Part shown: positions 7,535 through 18,020 of the stretch, in pieces
Layout: the number at the start of each line of letters is the position of its first letter
Position numbering within the stretch: position 1 is the stretch's first letter
Assembly (NCBI GenBank): GCA_947499555.1
Contig: CANMOU010000001.1
Span: 992,001-1,056,000 of the forward strand
Direction of reading: 5' to 3'
From: an uncultured Roseovarius sp.
GTDB lineage: Bacteria; Pseudomonadota; Alphaproteobacteria; Rhodobacterales; Rhodobacteraceae
DNA: 64,000 nt
Notes under the pieces: model-generated
The model's database searches: none
What the model saw: the letters and a program-made list of their open reading frames with translations, nothing else
Told to the model about the DNA's origin: nothing
Program-made: the position numbers and the translations under genes

Positions 7535-9202
7535 TCAGCTTAACCGGCTTATGATCACTGTCACCTCTGGTTTCTTGCCAATTTCGCCCATGGCCGAGTT
7601 GCGCACGATCCGGCGCAGCCCTTCTTCCAGTGCATCGTCGTCGCCCAGCGTGGCCGATTTTGCCCGGCCCATGAACTGGCTAAGGTCTTCTTCCAGCACA
7701 TCCACCAATGGCGCGCGGCTGCTGCCGGTTTCAGGTACACCCCGAACGTCGCACCACGGCTCGCCCAGCGGTTCATCCTCTTCATCAAGGATCACATTGA
7801 CCGTTACATGCCCGTTCAATGCCATGCGGATGCGATCCCGTACAATCCCGTCCAGCGCGCCGATCTTGACCGATCCATCAAGGTAAACACGCCCGGTCTC
7901 CACATATCCCGCGACCTCGGCGCGGTTGCCACTGAGATCAATCATCGTGCCATTGGGGGCCAGAACACCACTCAGCCGGTTTTCACCTGCCAGTTTGACA
8001 TGTTCCCGCAGATGCCGGTGCTCCCCATGCATCGGCACGACAAATTGCGGCTTGATCAGCTTGTGCAACCGACTCAGATCAGGGCGGTTGGCATGGCCCG
8101 AGACGTGGTATTTGCCACTGCTGTCATCGATCACATCCACGCCCATCTCACTGAACTGGTTCATGATGCGAATGACCCCGCGCTCATTGCCGGGGATCGT
8201 CTTGGAGGAAAAGAGAAACGTATCGCCATCCCGCAACTCAATCCCGTTATACTTGCCTTGCGCCAGCTGCGCACTGGCCGCCCGGCGCTCACCCTGGCTG
8301 CCGGTGACAATCAGCATCAGGTTCTCGCGCGGGATCTCTCGCGCGTCTTCGGGGCTGACGGTCTTGGGGAACCCTGTCAGCACCCCGGTTTCGACCGAGG
8401 CTTCGATCATCCGCCGCATCGCGCGACCCATCAGGCAGATCGAGCGCCCAGCCCTCTGCCCCGCCTCGGCAAGCGTCTTCACCCGCGCTACGTTGCTGGC
8501 AAAGGTCGTTGCCACAAACATGCGCTTGCAGCCCGCAATCAACGCCTCGATATCGCCGCCTAAATGGCTTTCGGAGCGCCCTTCATGAGGGCTGAAAACA
8601 TTTGTGCTGTCGCAAATTAGTGCCTTCACACCCGGCTTGGCCAAAGAGGCCCAGAGCGCCTCGTCAAAAGGCTCGCCCACGACCGGATCGGTATCCATTT
8701 TGAAATCACCTGAATGGACCAGCCGCCCGGCAGGCGTATCAATCACAAGCCCGGAACTCTCGGGAATGGAATGCGAAATCGGCACGAAACCCACCTTGAA
8801 CGGCCCGGCCTCAACGATCTCGGGCCAAGCAGAGGCCGTGCGCACCGCCTCTTCGGGGTGGCCATGATCCTCCATCTTGCGGCGCGCGATATTGGCGGTG
8901 AAGGCGCGCGCATAAACGGGCACGCCAAATTGCTCATAGTAATGCGCCACAGCGCCCACATGATCTTCATGCGCATGGGTGACAAAGATCGCTTCCAGTT
9001 GTGAAGATCGCTCTGCAAGCCACTGAATATCCGGAAAAATGAGATCAACGCCCGGGCTGCCATCCATGTCCGGAAAGGTCACACCCAGATCCACCAGTAT
9101 GAGCCGCTCCTGACCGGGCTTGCCATAACCGTAGACATAGGCGTTCATCCCGATCTCGCCTGCCCCGCCCAAGGGCAGATAGATCAATCGCTCACTGCTC
9201 AT
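7535..9202 (-). CDS. rnj: Ribonuclease J
   Basis: A 555-residue metallo-beta-lactamase/beta-CASP ribonuclease. The zinc motif is THAHEDHVG (H76, H78, D80, H81). Later motifs HSIPES, HSGDFKMD, DSTNVFSPHEGRSE and the beta-CASP HVSGHANRPDL are all in place. Its length equals that of alphaproteobacterial RNase J. The enzyme performs 5'-to-3' exonucleolytic and some endonucleolytic trimming, in particular 5'-end maturation of 23S rRNA in this class. It lies 6 bases after coaX, in the birA-coaX-rnj order that is common in Rhodobacteraceae directly downstream of nuoN. Confidence 0.95.
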   Translation of the reverse strand: MSSERLIYLPLGGAGEIGMNAYVYGYGKPGQERLILVDLGVTFPDMDGSPGVDLIFPDIQWLAERSSQLEAIFVTHAHEDHVGAVAHYYEQFGVPVYARAFTANIARRKMEDHGHPEEAVRTASAWPEIVEAGPFKVGFVPISHSIPESSGLVIDTPAGRLVHSGDFKMDTDPVVGEPFDEALWASLAKPGVKALICDSTNVFSPHEGRSESHLGGDIEALIAGCKRMFVATTFASNVARVKTLAEAGQRAGRSICLMGRAMRRMIEASVETGVLTGFPKTVSPEDAREIPRENLMLIVTGSQGERRAASAQLAQGKYNGIELRDGDTFLFSSKTIPGNERGVIRIMNQFSEMGVDVIDDSSGKYHVSGHANRPDLSRLHKLIKPQFVVPMHGEHRHLREHVKLAGENRLSGVLAPNGTMIDLSGNRAEVAGYVETGRVYLDGSVKIGALDGIVRDRIRMALNGHVTVNVILDEEDEPLGEPWCDVRGVPETGSSRAPLVDVLEEDLSQFMGRAKSATLGDDDALEEGLRRIVRNSAMGEIGKKPEVTVIISRLS

Positions 9203-9208
9203 CGCTCG

Positions 9209-9979
9209 TTATTCTTTCTTGTTATAGGCATGGATCACGGTCAGCCCATGCATCGTCAGATCTTCTTCGTAGACATCAAATAGATCGGCACTTTGCTGAA
9301 GCAAAGGCGCAAGTCCGCCGGTGGCCAGCACCTTCATATCGCGGTCCCGTTCGGCACGGATACGTTCACAGATCTCGCGCACAAGGCCGATGTAGCCCCA
9401 ATAGACACCCGATTGCATACAATCGACCGTATTGGTGCCAATAACCTTTTGCGGCTTGCCGATATCCACATGCGGCAGGGCAGCAGCAGCCATATGCAGC
9501 GCCTCCAGCGACAGGTTCACCCCCGGCGCGATTACCCCGCCAATGTAATTGCCGTCCTTGGACACCACATCAAAGGTCGTCGCGGTGCCAAAATCCACCA
9601 CGATAAGGTTGCCACCATGCCGGTCAAAAGCACCAGCAGCATTCACAATCCGGTCCGGTCCGACAATTGTGCCCTCATCTACACGAGGCGGATGCGGCAA
9701 CGCGCAATCGGGCTTGCCCACCACCAGTGGACGACAGTTGAAGAAGCGATCAGAGAAGACGCGCAGGTTAAACACCACCCGCGGCACGGTCGAGGAGATG
9801 ATCACATCCGTGATGTCCGGCTCTATCTCGTAATGCTTCAGAAGCGTCGAGAACCAGGTGAAATAGGCATCGGCCGTGCGCGAATGATGCGTGGAGGTGC
9901 GCATCGTGCACAAAAATTTTGACCCGTCCCAGATTGAGAAGACGGTGTTGGTGTTGCCGCAATCAATGGCCAGAAGCAT
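9209..9979 (-). CDS. coaX: Type III pantothenate kinase
   Basis: A 256-residue kinase of the ASKHA fold. The N-terminal phosphate loop reads LAIDCGNTNT (D6), the PHPPRVDEGTIVGPDR segment binds pantothenate, and VVDFGTATTFD is the second phosphate motif. It performs the first step of coenzyme A synthesis with ATP and a monovalent cation, and unlike type I kinase it is not feedback-inhibited by CoA. The gene is 11 bases from birA and 6 from rnj. Coenzyme A supply fits a segment rich in acyl-CoA enzymes, although this context argument is weak. Confidence 0.95.
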   Translation of the reverse strand: MLLAIDCGNTNTVFSIWDGSKFLCTMRTSTHHSRTADAYFTWFSTLLKHYEIEPDITDVIISSTVPRVVFNLRVFSDRFFNCRPLVVGKPDCALPHPPRVDEGTIVGPDRIVNAAGAFDRHGGNLIVVDFGTATTFDVVSKDGNYIGGVIAPGVNLSLEALHMAAAALPHVDIGKPQKVIGTNTVDCMQSGVYWGYIGLVREICERIRAERDRDMKVLATGGLAPLLQQSADLFDVYEEDLTMHGLTVIHAYNKKE

Positions 9980-9990
9980 GTCTGAACCTT

Positions 9991-10743
9991 TCAGAAAAAC
10001 ACATCGGCCGCCGGTATAGCCTGCCGGGATTTGGCTGTTGTTAAAACAAGATTGCCTGCCTCGTCCACTGTCTCAAACGTTCCGGTGATCTCTTCACGGC
10101 CCGTACGCGCCGTAATCACCTCGCCCAGTTTCGCCGCATGGGCAAGCCAAGCCGTGCGTATGGGGGCAAAACCATATTGCGTGAATTGATCCTCGTACCG
10201 GGCATAGGCGACTGCCAACCCATCCAGAAACGCCTCTGGCTCCGGCGTCACACCCATTTCCGACAAAAGAGCCACAGGCCGCAGAGCACCCTCTTCAACA
10301 TCCGCCGCCGCGGGGGCTTGTGCGAGGTTCACACCAACACCAATCGCCAAATGGGCCACAGCGCCACCGCTGCCCATGCTTTCAAGAAGAATGCCTGCAA
10401 GCTTGCCGCCATTCAAAAGCACATCATTGGGCCATTTGAGCGCCAGCCCCTCCGACCGTCCGGTGACGGCCACAACCGCATCAAAGACGGCAAGCGCCGC
10501 CACGAAAGATCGCAACGCCACCTGCCCCGGCGCACCGTCCGGGCGCATTACCAGTGTCGCTGCGAAATTGTCGTCCGGATGTGTCCAGCCCCGTCCGCGC
10601 CGCCCGCGCGCCGCAGTTTGCCGAAGCCCGAGAATCCATTCCGGCCCTGAAAGCGTCGGCGCAATTCGCGCAGCCTCGGCATTGGTGCTGTCCACCTCGG
10701 CCAGCACCCGCCGCCCGTATCCGTCTGGCCAACCGTCTTTCAT
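9991..10743 (-). CDS. birA: Biotin--[acetyl-CoA-carboxylase] ligase (class I BirA)
   Basis: A 250-residue ligase containing only the catalytic and C-terminal domains. The biotinyl-AMP motif is ARGRRGRGW near residue 47, and KWPNDVLL follows near residue 106. No DNA-binding N-terminal helix-turn-helix is present, so this BirA cannot repress biotin genes by itself. The ATG at 10743 (MKDGWPDGYGRR) is preferred over a TTG at 10776 that has no clear ribosome site. It attaches biotin to carboxylase carrier domains, such as the methylcrotonyl-CoA carboxylase alpha subunit encoded at 35116-37065. It begins 87 bases after nuoN, beyond a terminator. Confidence 0.93.
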   Translation of the reverse strand: MKDGWPDGYGRRVLAEVDSTNAEAARIAPTLSGPEWILGLRQTAARGRRGRGWTHPDDNFAATLVMRPDGAPGQVALRSFVAALAVFDAVVAVTGRSEGLALKWPNDVLLNGGKLAGILLESMGSGGAVAHLAIGVGVNLAQAPAAADVEEGALRPVALLSEMGVTPEPEAFLDGLAVAYARYEDQFTQYGFAPIRTAWLAHAAKLGEVITARTGREEITGTFETVDEAGNLVLTTAKSRQAIPAADVFF

Positions 10744-10774
10744 TGTTCCAAAAATACTCCCGCCAGAGGCGTCC

Positions 10775-10805
10775 AAAAAACAAAGCGACGCGCCAGGGAC
10801 GCGTC
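10775..10805 (-). terminator. Intrinsic terminator of the nuo operon
   Basis: On the minus strand a GACGCG/CGCGTC stem (10800-10805 with 10787-10792, 7-base loop) is followed by GCTTTGTTTTTT. It lies 26 bases past the nuoN stop and before birA, which suggests that most nuo transcripts end here and that birA-coaX-rnj are transcribed by read-through or from their own promoter. Confidence 0.7.
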
Positions 10806-10830
10806 ACCACCTTCCTGTCTGAAGGCCAAG

Positions 10831-12264
10831 TCAGTTGACAAGCGTTGCCGCCGCCGCCTGCGCCATGGCCTCAACCCCGAACATGTTGGCGATCCCCACC
10901 AGCATGATCGTGGCCGACGCCATCAGGAACCCCCAGAGCACCGGCGACTTGCCAGTCTCAATCGGGTCGCCCTCTTCGCCGAAATACATGAAGTAGACGA
11001 TGCGCAGGTAATAAAACGCGCCGATCACCGAGGCGATCACACCTGCCACGGCAAGCCAGACCAGGCCGCCCTCATAGGCGGCGCGCAACACATAGAACTT
11101 GCCGAAAAAGCCCAGCAGAGGCGGCACGCCTGCGAGGCTGAAGAGAAGGATCAGCATCGCCATGGCGCGACCCGGCTGGGCACGTGAATACATGTTGAGG
11201 CTGGCAATATCCGTCACGGGCCGTCCGTCGCGCTCCATCGACAGGATGAAGGCAAAGGTGCCCACATTCATCGTAACATAGATGGCCATGTAAATGAGCA
11301 TCGCCTGCACACCGAACGCCGTGCCCGCCGCCAGACCCATCAGCGCGTATCCCATATGCGCGATGGACGAATAGGCCATCAGCCGCTTGATGTCTTGCTG
11401 TCCAATCGCGGCGATTGCGCCCAGAAACATCGACAGTACCGAAAGAAGGGCCACGACCTGTTGCCAGTCCTTGACCACGCCGCCAAAGGCGTCATGCACC
11501 ACACGGGCAAAAAGCGCCATCGCGGCCACTTTGGGGGCCGTGGCGAAAAATGCCGTGATCGGCGTCGGCGCGCCCTCGTAGACATCCGGTGTCCACATAT
11601 GGAACGGCACGGCAGAGACTTTGAACGCCATACCGGCAATGACAAAAACCAGACCGATCAAGAGCCCCAGTGGCGCGCGCCCGTCGGCCGCCTCGATGAT
11701 GCCGGAGAAGAGCGTCGTTCCGGCAAAGCCATAGACCAGAGAGGCGCCGTAAAGCAGCAAGCCTGAACTCAGCGCGCCCAGCACAAAGTATTTCAGGCCG
11801 GCCTCGGTTGATTTCACGCTGTCCCGGCGCAGCGAGGCCACCACGTAAAGGGCCAGCGACTGCAATTCCAGCCCCATGTAAAGCGCCATCAGATCCCCGG
11901 CGCTGACCATCATCATCATGCCCACAGCCGCCAGCGCAATCAGCAGCGGATATTCAAACCGTAGGATATCGCGCCGCGCCATGTATTCCTGGCCCATGAC
12001 CAGAACAGCGGCAGCGCTGAGCAGGATCGTCACCTTGGCAAAACGCGCAAAGCCGTCATCGTTGAACATGCCGCCAAAAGCCGTGCGCGTGCCGTCGCCA
12101 GTAACGCCAATCCAAAGCGCCACGATGGTCATCAGACCTGCTGTGACCCAGACAAGCAGGCTCGCGATGCGGTCCTGGCTGGTATAGGCCCCAAAGAGCA
12201 GCGCAGCGATAGCATAAACCGAGAGGATGATCTCGAGCAGGATAACTGTCAGATCTGCCTGCAT
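10831..12264 (-). CDS. nuoN: NADH-quinone oxidoreductase subunit N
   Basis: A 477-residue polytopic membrane protein, one of the three antiporter-like proton-pumping subunits of complex I. The conserved [11 protein letters not shown] segment lies near residue 115, the broken-helix lysine region (KAGxAPFHxW equivalent, here [19 protein letters not shown]) near 220, and [12 protein letters not shown] near 300. The start at 12264 (MQADLTV) is chosen because the longer frame overlaps the end of nuoM with an arginine-rich, non-membrane N-terminus. The gene starts four bases after the nuoM stop. It is the last nuo gene before the terminator. Confidence 0.96.
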   Translation of the reverse strand: MQADLTVILLEIILSVYAIAALLFGAYTSQDRIASLLVWVTAGLMTIVALWIGVTGDGTRTAFGGMFNDDGFARFAKVTILLSAAAVLVMGQEYMARRDILRFEYPLLIALAAVGMMMMVSAGDLMALYMGLELQSLALYVVASLRRDSVKSTEAGLKYFVLGALSSGLLLYGASLVYGFAGTTLFSGIIEAADGRAPLGLLIGLVFVIAGMAFKVSAVPFHMWTPDVYEGAPTPITAFFATAPKVAAMALFARVVHDAFGGVVKDWQQVVALLSVLSMFLGAIAAIGQQDIKRLMAYSSIAHMGYALMGLAAGTAFGVQAMLIYMAIYVTMNVGTFAFILSMERDGRPVTDIASLNMYSRAQPGRAMAMLILLFSLAGVPPLLGFFGKFYVLRAAYEGGLVWLAVAGVIASVIGAFYYLRIVYFMYFGEEGDPIETGKSPVLWGFLMASATIMLVGIANMFGVEAMAQAAAATLVN

Positions 12265-12268
12265 TGTC

Positions 12269-13819
12269 TTACTCCGTCGCGGCGGCCAGCTTGGTCGCGG
12301 CATCCGCCTCGGCCAGGGCCAGTTCGTAGTTGGAAATCAGCGCCTCAACCGAGGGACCGATGATATCGGTGACAAGGCTGGGATAGACACCCAGAAGGAT
12401 CGTCATCACCACCAGCGGCGCAAAGATCGCGCGCTCACGCTTGGACATGTCTGAAATAGACTTCAGGCTTTCTTTTATCAGATCGCCCATCACCACCCGG
12501 CGGTAGAGCCAGAGCGCATAGGCCGCCGACAGGATCACGCCCGATGTGGCCACCAGAGCCACCCAGGTGTTGACCTGGAATATGCCCACCAGCGTCAGGA
12601 ATTCGCCGATGAAGCCGGATGTGCCCGGCAGGCCCACATTGGCCATGGTGAAGAGCATAAATATGAGCGCATAGGCCGGCATGCGATTGACCAGGCCGCC
12701 ATAGGCATCAATCTCGCGGGTGTGCATCCGGTCATAGATGACGCCCACGCAAAGGAAAAGCGCACCCGAGATAAAGCCGTGGCTCAGCATCTGGAAAATC
12801 GCGCCATCGATCCCCTGCTGGTTCGCCGCGAAAATACCCATGGTGACGTAGCCCATATGCGCCACCGAGCTATAGGCAATGAGCTTCTTCATGTCTTCCT
12901 GCGCCAGCGCGACGAGCGAGGTGTAGACAATTGCAATGGCCGACATCCAAAGCACCAGTGGCGTCATCACCTCCGAGCCCACCGGGAACATCGGCAGGCT
13001 GAAGCGCAGGAAGCCGTAGCCGCCCATTTTCAGCAGGATGGCCGCCAGTACAACCGACCCCGCCGTGGGCGCCTGGACGTGTGCGTCCGGAAGCCAGGTA
13101 TGCACCGGCCACATCGGCATCTTGACGGCAAAGCTGGCAAAGAAGGCCAGGAACATGAGCGTCTGCATGCCGCCCACGATATGGATGCCCAGAACCGAGA
13201 AATCCTCGGACCCGAACTGATGCGTCATCAAGGTTGGGATATCGGTGGTGCCCGCTTCGGCGAACATCGCCACCATGGCGACCAGCATGAGAACCGAACC
13301 GAGGAAGGTATAAAGGAAGAACTTGAAGGAGGCATAGATGCGTTCCTTGCCGCCCCAGATGCCGATTATCAGGAACATCGGGATAAGCCCCGCCTCGAAG
13401 AAGAGATAGAAGAGCACCAGATCGAGAGCCATGAACACACCCAGCATGAGCGTTTCCAGGATCAGGAACGCGATCATGTATTCCTTGACCCGATGCGTGA
13501 CATTCCAGGACGCGGCAATGGTGATCGGCATCATGAAGGTCGTCAGCATCACAAACAGGATGCTGATCCCGTCAACACCAAGCTTGTATTGCAGGCCCAA
13601 GAGCCATTGGCGTTCTTCGACGAACTGGAAGCTGGTGTCATTGGGGTCAAAACCGACCAGCACGAAAACCGAGACCAGGAAGGTCAGCGAGGTTGCAATC
13701 AGCGCCACCCATTTGGCATTGCGCTGTGCCGTTTCATCTTCGCCCCGAAGGAACACGCCCAGGATTAGCGCCGCAATCGCCGGGATGAACGTGATGATGG
13801 AAAGAAGATTGGATTCCAT
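12269..13819 (-). CDS. nuoM: NADH-quinone oxidoreductase subunit M
   Basis: A 516-residue antiporter-like membrane subunit. The start at 13819 ([11 protein letters not shown]) shares its A with the nuoL TAA stop in a TAATG overlap, so translation is coupled; the 62 residues of the frame upstream are shadow sequence. Marks of NuoM are the [12 protein letters not shown] segment, [17 protein letters not shown] with the conserved glutamate, [20 protein letters not shown] and [14 protein letters not shown]. It translocates protons in the membrane arm. A short charged C-terminus ([16 protein letters not shown]) is typical of the Rhodobacteraceae version. Confidence 0.96.
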   Translation of the reverse strand: MESNLLSIITFIPAIAALILGVFLRGEDETAQRNAKWVALIATSLTFLVSVFVLVGFDPNDTSFQFVEERQWLLGLQYKLGVDGISILFVMLTTFMMPITIAASWNVTHRVKEYMIAFLILETLMLGVFMALDLVLFYLFFEAGLIPMFLIIGIWGGKERIYASFKFFLYTFLGSVLMLVAMVAMFAEAGTTDIPTLMTHQFGSEDFSVLGIHIVGGMQTLMFLAFFASFAVKMPMWPVHTWLPDAHVQAPTAGSVVLAAILLKMGGYGFLRFSLPMFPVGSEVMTPLVLWMSAIAIVYTSLVALAQEDMKKLIAYSSVAHMGYVTMGIFAANQQGIDGAIFQMLSHGFISGALFLCVGVIYDRMHTREIDAYGGLVNRMPAYALIFMLFTMANVGLPGTSGFIGEFLTLVGIFQVNTWVALVATSGVILSAAYALWLYRRVVMGDLIKESLKSISDMSKRERAIFAPLVVMTILLGVYPSLVTDIIGPSVEALISNYELALAEADAATKLAAATE

Positions 13820-15939
13820 TATTTCGCCCCCCCGCTGAGGCTCATCCAGGTGACGAGAACGGCAATGCCGATCACCATGGCGAAGGCGTAAGTAAAGATG
13901 TAGCCCGATTGCACACGACCAGCGAGGCGGGTGAAGAAGGGAATGATCCCCATCGCCACCCCGTTGATCGAGCCGTCGATGACATTCCCATCCCCACGTT
14001 TCCACAGAAGATGACCCAGCGCTTTGGCTGGCCGGACAAAGAGGAAATCATAGGCCTCGTCAAAGTACCATTTGTTCAGCAGGAACTGGTAGAGCGGGCG
14101 CTGGTTCTCGGCCAGACGTCCGGGAATGGACGGGTTGAGGATGTAGAACCAGAACGCCACGATAAAGCCCAGCAGCATCGAGACAAAGGGCGAAAGCTTT
14201 ACCCATTTCGGCACATAATGGGCATCATGCAGAACATGGTTGTCCTCTGCCGTGTAGATCGCACCTTCACCCGGTTTGCCGGCAAAGACGTAAGAGGTCT
14301 TCTTGTCGCCCTTCTCTTTGCTCTCGGACTTGCCTTCGGCGCTTTCTTCCTTGGCATGATCTTCGCCATGATCATCGCCGTGGCCCTCCTCATGCGCCTC
14401 TTGCGCATAAGGCACGCCGAAGAAGGATGCGACCTCATTGGTTTTTCCGAAGAAGGACGAATACCAGATTGCACCCGCAAAGATCGCCCCGAGGCTGAGC
14501 ACGCCAAGCGGGATCAGCATGACCATCGGGCTTTCATGCGCATGATCATGGGTATGCTTGTCCCCACGCGGCTCGCCGTAGAAAGTCAGAAACATCAGCC
14601 GCCACGAATAGAAGCTTGTGAAGAGTGCCGCCACCACCAGAAGCCAGAAGGCGTAGCCGCCCGGCGCAAAGGCAAAGGCGCTCTCGATCACAGCGTCTTT
14701 GGACGCAAAGCCCGCAAACCCGATCCAGCCCGTGAGCGGGATCCCCACACCGGTGATCGCCAGCGTGCCAATCATCATCGCCCAGAACGTGTAGGGCAGT
14801 TTTTTCCGCAGCCCGCCATAATTCCGCATGTCCTGTTCATGATGCATGCCATGGATGACCGACCCAGCGCCAAGGAAAAGCATCGCCTTGAAAAACGCAT
14901 GCGTGAGCAGATGGAACATCGCAACCGAGTAGACGCCCACGCCAGCAGCCACGAACATGTAGCCAAGCTGCGAGCAGGTCGAATAGGCAATCACGCGTTT
15001 GATGTCGTTCTGCACCAGACCGACGGTTGCTGCAAAGAATGCCGTTGTGGCCCCTAGGTAGATCACAATCAGCTTGGCCTCGGGCGCATATTCCATCAGC
15101 GGCGACATCCGGCAGACAAGGAACACACCCGCTGTCACCATGGTCGCTGCGTGGATCAGCGCCGAAACCGGTGTCGGGCCTTCCATCGCATCCGGCAGCC
15201 AGGTGTGCAGGAAAAGCTGCGCCGACTTGCCCATCGCGCCCACGAACAGCAGGAAGGCAATCAGGTTGGCCGCGTTCCAGTCTGTCCAGAGGAAGGTGAG
15301 CTGCGTTTCGGCCAGTTCCGGCGCGGCGGCAAAGATATCGTCAAACTTGATCGAGTCGGTCAGGTAGAAGAGTGCAAAGATGCCCAGCGCAAAGCCAAAA
15401 TCTCCCACGCGGTTGACTACGAAGGCCTTAATCGCAGCGGCATTGGCGCTTGGTTTGCGGAAGTAGAACCCAATGAGCAGGTAAGAGGCGAGGCCCACAC
15501 CCTCCCAGCCAAAGAACATTTGAAGCAGGTTATCTGCCGTCACCAGCATGAGCATGGCAAAGGTGAAAAGGCTCAGGTAAGCAAAGAACCTTGGGCGATA
15601 GCTTTCATCTTCTGAGAAGTTCTCGTCATGCGCCATGTAGCCCATGGAATACAGGTGCACGAGGGCCGAGACGGTCGTGATCACGATCAGCATGATAGCC
15701 GTCAGCCGGTCGAGCCTGATGGCCCATGCGGTATCAAGCGTGCCCGAGCGCACCCAGTCCAGGATATGGATGCTCTGCGTCGTGCCGTCAAAACTCAGGA
15801 AGACGATCCAGCTTAGGATCGCAGAGAGAAAGAGCAGGCTTGTCGCCACCCATTGCGCGCCCGCGTCCCCGATCACGCGCCAGCCAAATCCGGCGATAAT
15901 GGCGCCGACCAGCGGGGCAAAGAGGATGATCTGTTCCAT
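13819..15939 (-). CDS. nuoL: NADH-quinone oxidoreductase subunit L
   Basis: A 706-residue subunit at the distal end of the complex I membrane arm, bearing the long lateral helix in its C-terminal part. Conserved segments include [39 protein letters not shown] and [12 protein letters not shown]. Between residues about 505 and 560 an unusual cytoplasmic or periplasmic loop is very rich in His, Asp, Glu and Lys ([18 protein letters not shown]). The length agrees with the Paracoccus subunit. It is four bases from nuoK and overlaps nuoM by one base. Confidence 0.96.
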   Translation of the reverse strand: MEQIILFAPLVGAIIAGFGWRVIGDAGAQWVATSLLFLSAILSWIVFLSFDGTTQSIHILDWVRSGTLDTAWAIRLDRLTAIMLIVITTVSALVHLYSMGYMAHDENFSEDESYRPRFFAYLSLFTFAMLMLVTADNLLQMFFGWEGVGLASYLLIGFYFRKPSANAAAIKAFVVNRVGDFGFALGIFALFYLTDSIKFDDIFAAAPELAETQLTFLWTDWNAANLIAFLLFVGAMGKSAQLFLHTWLPDAMEGPTPVSALIHAATMVTAGVFLVCRMSPLMEYAPEAKLIVIYLGATTAFFAATVGLVQNDIKRVIAYSTCSQLGYMFVAAGVGVYSVAMFHLLTHAFFKAMLFLGAGSVIHGMHHEQDMRNYGGLRKKLPYTFWAMMIGTLAITGVGIPLTGWIGFAGFASKDAVIESAFAFAPGGYAFWLLVVAALFTSFYSWRLMFLTFYGEPRGDKHTHDHAHESPMVMLIPLGVLSLGAIFAGAIWYSSFFGKTNEVASFFGVPYAQEAHEEGHGDDHGEDHAKEESAEGKSESKEKGDKKTSYVFAGKPGEGAIYTAEDNHVLHDAHYVPKWVKLSPFVSMLLGFIVAFWFYILNPSIPGRLAENQRPLYQFLLNKWYFDEAYDFLFVRPAKALGHLLWKRGDGNVIDGSINGVAMGIIPFFTRLAGRVQSGYIFTYAFAMVIGIAVLVTWMSLSGGAK

Positions 15940-15943
15940 GCTC

Positions 15944-16249
15944 TTACCCCTTCATCACGTTGACATCTTCCACCGCGATCGTGCCGCGGTTGCGGAAGAA
16001 GCAAACGAGAATGGCCAGACCAATCGCGGCCTCAGCAGCGGCGACGGTCAGGACAAAAAGCGTAAAGACCTGGCCCACCAGATCACCCAGGAAGCTGGAG
16101 AAGGCGACCAGATTGATATTGACCGCAAGCAGCATCAACTCGATCGACATCAGCAGAATGATGACGTTCTTGCGATTGAGGAAAAGCCCGAAAATCCCGA
16201 TGACGAAAAGCGCCGCGGCCACCGTCAGGTAGTGTTCCAGTCCTATCAT
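15944..16249 (-). CDS. nuoK: NADH-quinone oxidoreductase subunit K
   Basis: A 101-residue subunit with three membrane helices, the standard length of the family. The conserved glutamates of the proton path are seen in [10 protein letters not shown] and [12 protein letters not shown]. It forms the junction between NuoJ/A/H and the antiporter-like subunits. It is separated from nuoJ by two short accessory genes, an arrangement not found in enterobacterial nuo operons. Confidence 0.97.
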   Translation of the reverse strand: MIGLEHYLTVAAALFVIGIFGLFLNRKNVIILLMSIELMLLAVNINLVAFSSFLGDLVGQVFTLFVLTVAAAEAAIGLAILVCFFRNRGTIAVEDVNVMKG

Positions 16250-16283
16250 GTCGTCCCTCGGTTCCCGTTCTTATCCTGTCATT

Positions 16284-16532
16284 TCAATCGGCGCAGGCGG
16301 TCCCGCCTGCCCCATACCCCGCACAGCCCGGTTCCACAACCAACGCCGGGGCGAAACCCGTCTTCGCGAGCCCTACAAAATCAAGCCCCTTGATCGGCAG
16401 GCCCAGCACGATTGCCGGGGTCAGCGCAAAGAGCACGACACCACAGACCACCACCCGCTGGCGGCGGGCCTTGGTTTGGCGATATCTGTCGTACTCGTCG
16501 TCCATTCCGGTCTCTTTAGGTCCTTTTCTCAT
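16284..16532 (-). CDS. Small single-pass membrane protein in the nuo operon
   Basis: An 82-residue protein with a basic N-terminus (RYRQTKARRQR) and one hydrophobic segment (VVVCGVVLFALTPAIVLGLP), predicting an N-in anchor, then a short tail with two cysteines (PGCAGYGAGGTACAD). The ATG at 16532 overlaps the stop of the preceding gene by ATGA; an internal ATG at 16505 is an alternative. The family is not recognised. Tight spacing on both sides shows that it is part of the nuo transcript. Its function is unknown. Confidence 0.7.
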   Translation of the reverse strand: MRKGPKETGMDDEYDRYRQTKARRQRVVVCGVVLFALTPAIVLGLPIKGLDFVGLAKTGFAPALVVEPGCAGYGAGGTACAD

Positions 16533-17005
16533 CCATCAAGCTGAAACGCCTCCATGTCCTGTCGCAGGTCCGCGTAAAGGGCAGCACAGGCGCAGGGTTC
16601 TTTGTTCAGATTTGCAATGACCACGTTGCGCGCCTCGTTTTCCAGATCGGCGGCCATGCGCTCGAGCGTGGCAAAGACCCGCGCGCCACTTTGATGGCGT
16701 TCCACGATCTTGAGCGCCGCCTCGGTGCGATCAAAGGGCGGCTGATCACTGAGGTTTTCCGCGGCAGTCAGCAAGCTCAAAGCACGGCCTTCGGCACAAT
16801 CGGCAATCACATAGGTCGACGCAGTGGCCTCATGGCTCCACCAGTCGCGCCACATCACGCGCCCCTCGCCCAGATCCCGGTGCATATCCTCGCCCCCATG
16901 GCTGGGATGGGTGACGCGGTTGCACTCAGCCAGCGAAAGGGCAGAGGCCGTGCCTGCTGTCAAAACAAGCGCGCAGGCCAATGCGTATGTGACGCGTTTG
17001 CTCAA
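16529..17005 (-). CDS. Exported hypothetical protein in the nuo operon
   Basis: A 158-residue protein with a clean Sec signal peptide ([22 protein letters not shown], cleavage after about residue 22). The mature part has four cysteines (C28, C70, C138, C140; the last two as CAC) and is otherwise helical and acidic. It overlaps nuoJ upstream and the small membrane gene downstream by ATGA, so all are translationally coupled. The family is not recognised. The predicted site is the periplasm, on the opposite side from the catalytic arm of complex I. Confidence 0.75.
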   Translation of the reverse strand: MSKRVTYALACALVLTAGTASALSLAECNRVTHPSHGGEDMHRDLGEGRVMWRDWWSHEATASTYVIADCAEGRALSLLTAAENLSDQPPFDRTEAALKIVERHQSGARVFATLERMAADLENEARNVVIANLNKEPCACAALYADLRQDMEAFQLDG

Positions 17006-17610
17006 AGACCCTGCCCCGGTTTCACGTCACGAAGCTCCATCGCTTTGGCCGGGTCGCGGTACATCTGCGCCAGCACATCCTGCCGTTTGACGTCCGAGCG
17101 GTGCCGCAAGGTCAGGACAATCGCACCAACCATGGCAACCAGCAGGATCAGGCCCGACAGCTGGAAGAGCAGAAAGTATTTGTCATAAAGCAACAGCCCC
17201 AGCGCCTTGGTGTTTTCAACGCCTTCTGGTGTCACCGCCCCGCGCGCCGCCTCGGCCCCGTCGGCCATCTGCCAGTTGCCGAACGCCACGCCGAACTGCA
17301 TCAGAAGGATGACCGCGATGAGCAGCGCCAGCGGCATGTATTTCGCCATCTCCGCCTTCAGCTCGGCGAAATCCACATCCAGCATCATGACGACGAACAG
17401 GAACAGCACCGCCACCGCGCCGACATAGACGATGATCAAAAGCATCGCGACGAACTCTGCGCCCAAAAGCACGAAAAGCCCGGCCGAGCTGATGAACGCA
17501 AGAATGAGCCAAAGCACTGAATGCACCGGATTACGGCTTATGACCGTGAACAGCCCGCCGACCAGTGCCGATATCGCAAAGAGGTAAAAGGAAAATACCG
17601 CCACGCTCAT
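17002..17610 (-). CDS. nuoJ: NADH-quinone oxidoreductase subunit J
   Basis: A 202-residue membrane subunit with five helices in the first 170 residues. The family signature [20 protein letters not shown] is near residue 27 and [18 protein letters not shown], containing the pi-bulge helix, near residue 61. A C-terminal soluble tail ([21 protein letters not shown]) is typical of alphaproteobacteria. It overlaps by ATGA both with the decarboxylase-like gene before it and the exported-protein gene after it. Confidence 0.96.
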   Translation of the reverse strand: MSVAVFSFYLFAISALVGGLFTVISRNPVHSVLWLILAFISSAGLFVLLGAEFVAMLLIIVYVGAVAVLFLFVVMMLDVDFAELKAEMAKYMPLALLIAVILLMQFGVAFGNWQMADGAEAARGAVTPEGVENTKALGLLLYDKYFLLFQLSGLILLVAMVGAIVLTLRHRSDVKRQDVLAQMYRDPAKAMELRDVKPGQGL

Positions 17611-18020
17611 GTCTCTTCATCCTCATCCTTGGTCTCATCGAGAACCTGGCGGGCAAACTCCATCGCCCGGTTCATCGACGGAATACCGGCAAACATCGAC
17701 ATCATGGCGATGGTTTCGGCAATCTCATCCTTGGTGGCGCCTGCTTCCAGCGCATGGCGGACCGTCATCCGCATCTGCGTGTCGCTCTGCGCGCCCAGCA
17801 TGGTCAGCCCCGCCAGCGTGATCAAAAGCCGTGTGCGCGCATCCAGCCCGTCCTTGGAAATCCCCTTGCCGAACATCATTTCCATGAATTCCTTGGGCAT
17901 GGTCGGCCAAAGCGCTTCCATGTCCTTGGGAGAGAATGATTCCAGCGCCGGGTTGAAAGCTTTCGCCATTTCCTGCGCCTGCGCCATCATCGCGGCAAAG
18001 GGGTTCATCGGATCATTCAT
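17607..18020 (-). CDS. Carboxymuconolactone decarboxylase-like protein in the nuo operon
   Basis: A 137-residue helical protein. The start at 18020 ([14 protein letters not shown]) overlaps the nuoI stop as ATGA; the longer frame would run into nuoI. The core [20 protein letters not shown] followed by [17 protein letters not shown] matches the CMD/AhpD family pattern. The CxxC redox pair of AhpD is absent; no cysteine occurs in the protein. It is thus not a peroxidase of the AhpD type, and the decarboxylase activity is unproven. Its invariant place inside complex I operons of Rhodobacteraceae is, as far as known, unexplained. Confidence 0.8.
   Translation of the reverse strand: MNDPMNPFAAMMAQAQEMAKAFNPALESFSPKDMEALWPTMPKEFMEMMFGKGISKDGLDARTRLLITLAGLTMLGAQSDTQMRMTVRHALEAGATKDEIAETIAMMSMFAGIPSMNRAMEFARQVLDETKDEDEET

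Noticed and set aside
12722-13768. 348-residue plus-strand frame across nuoM
   Set aside because: Antisense to a certain gene; very rich in His, Arg and Asp, which is the usual complement of membrane-protein codons.
13909-15057. 382-residue plus-strand frame across nuoL
   Set aside because: Same reason: antisense shadow of a membrane protein gene.
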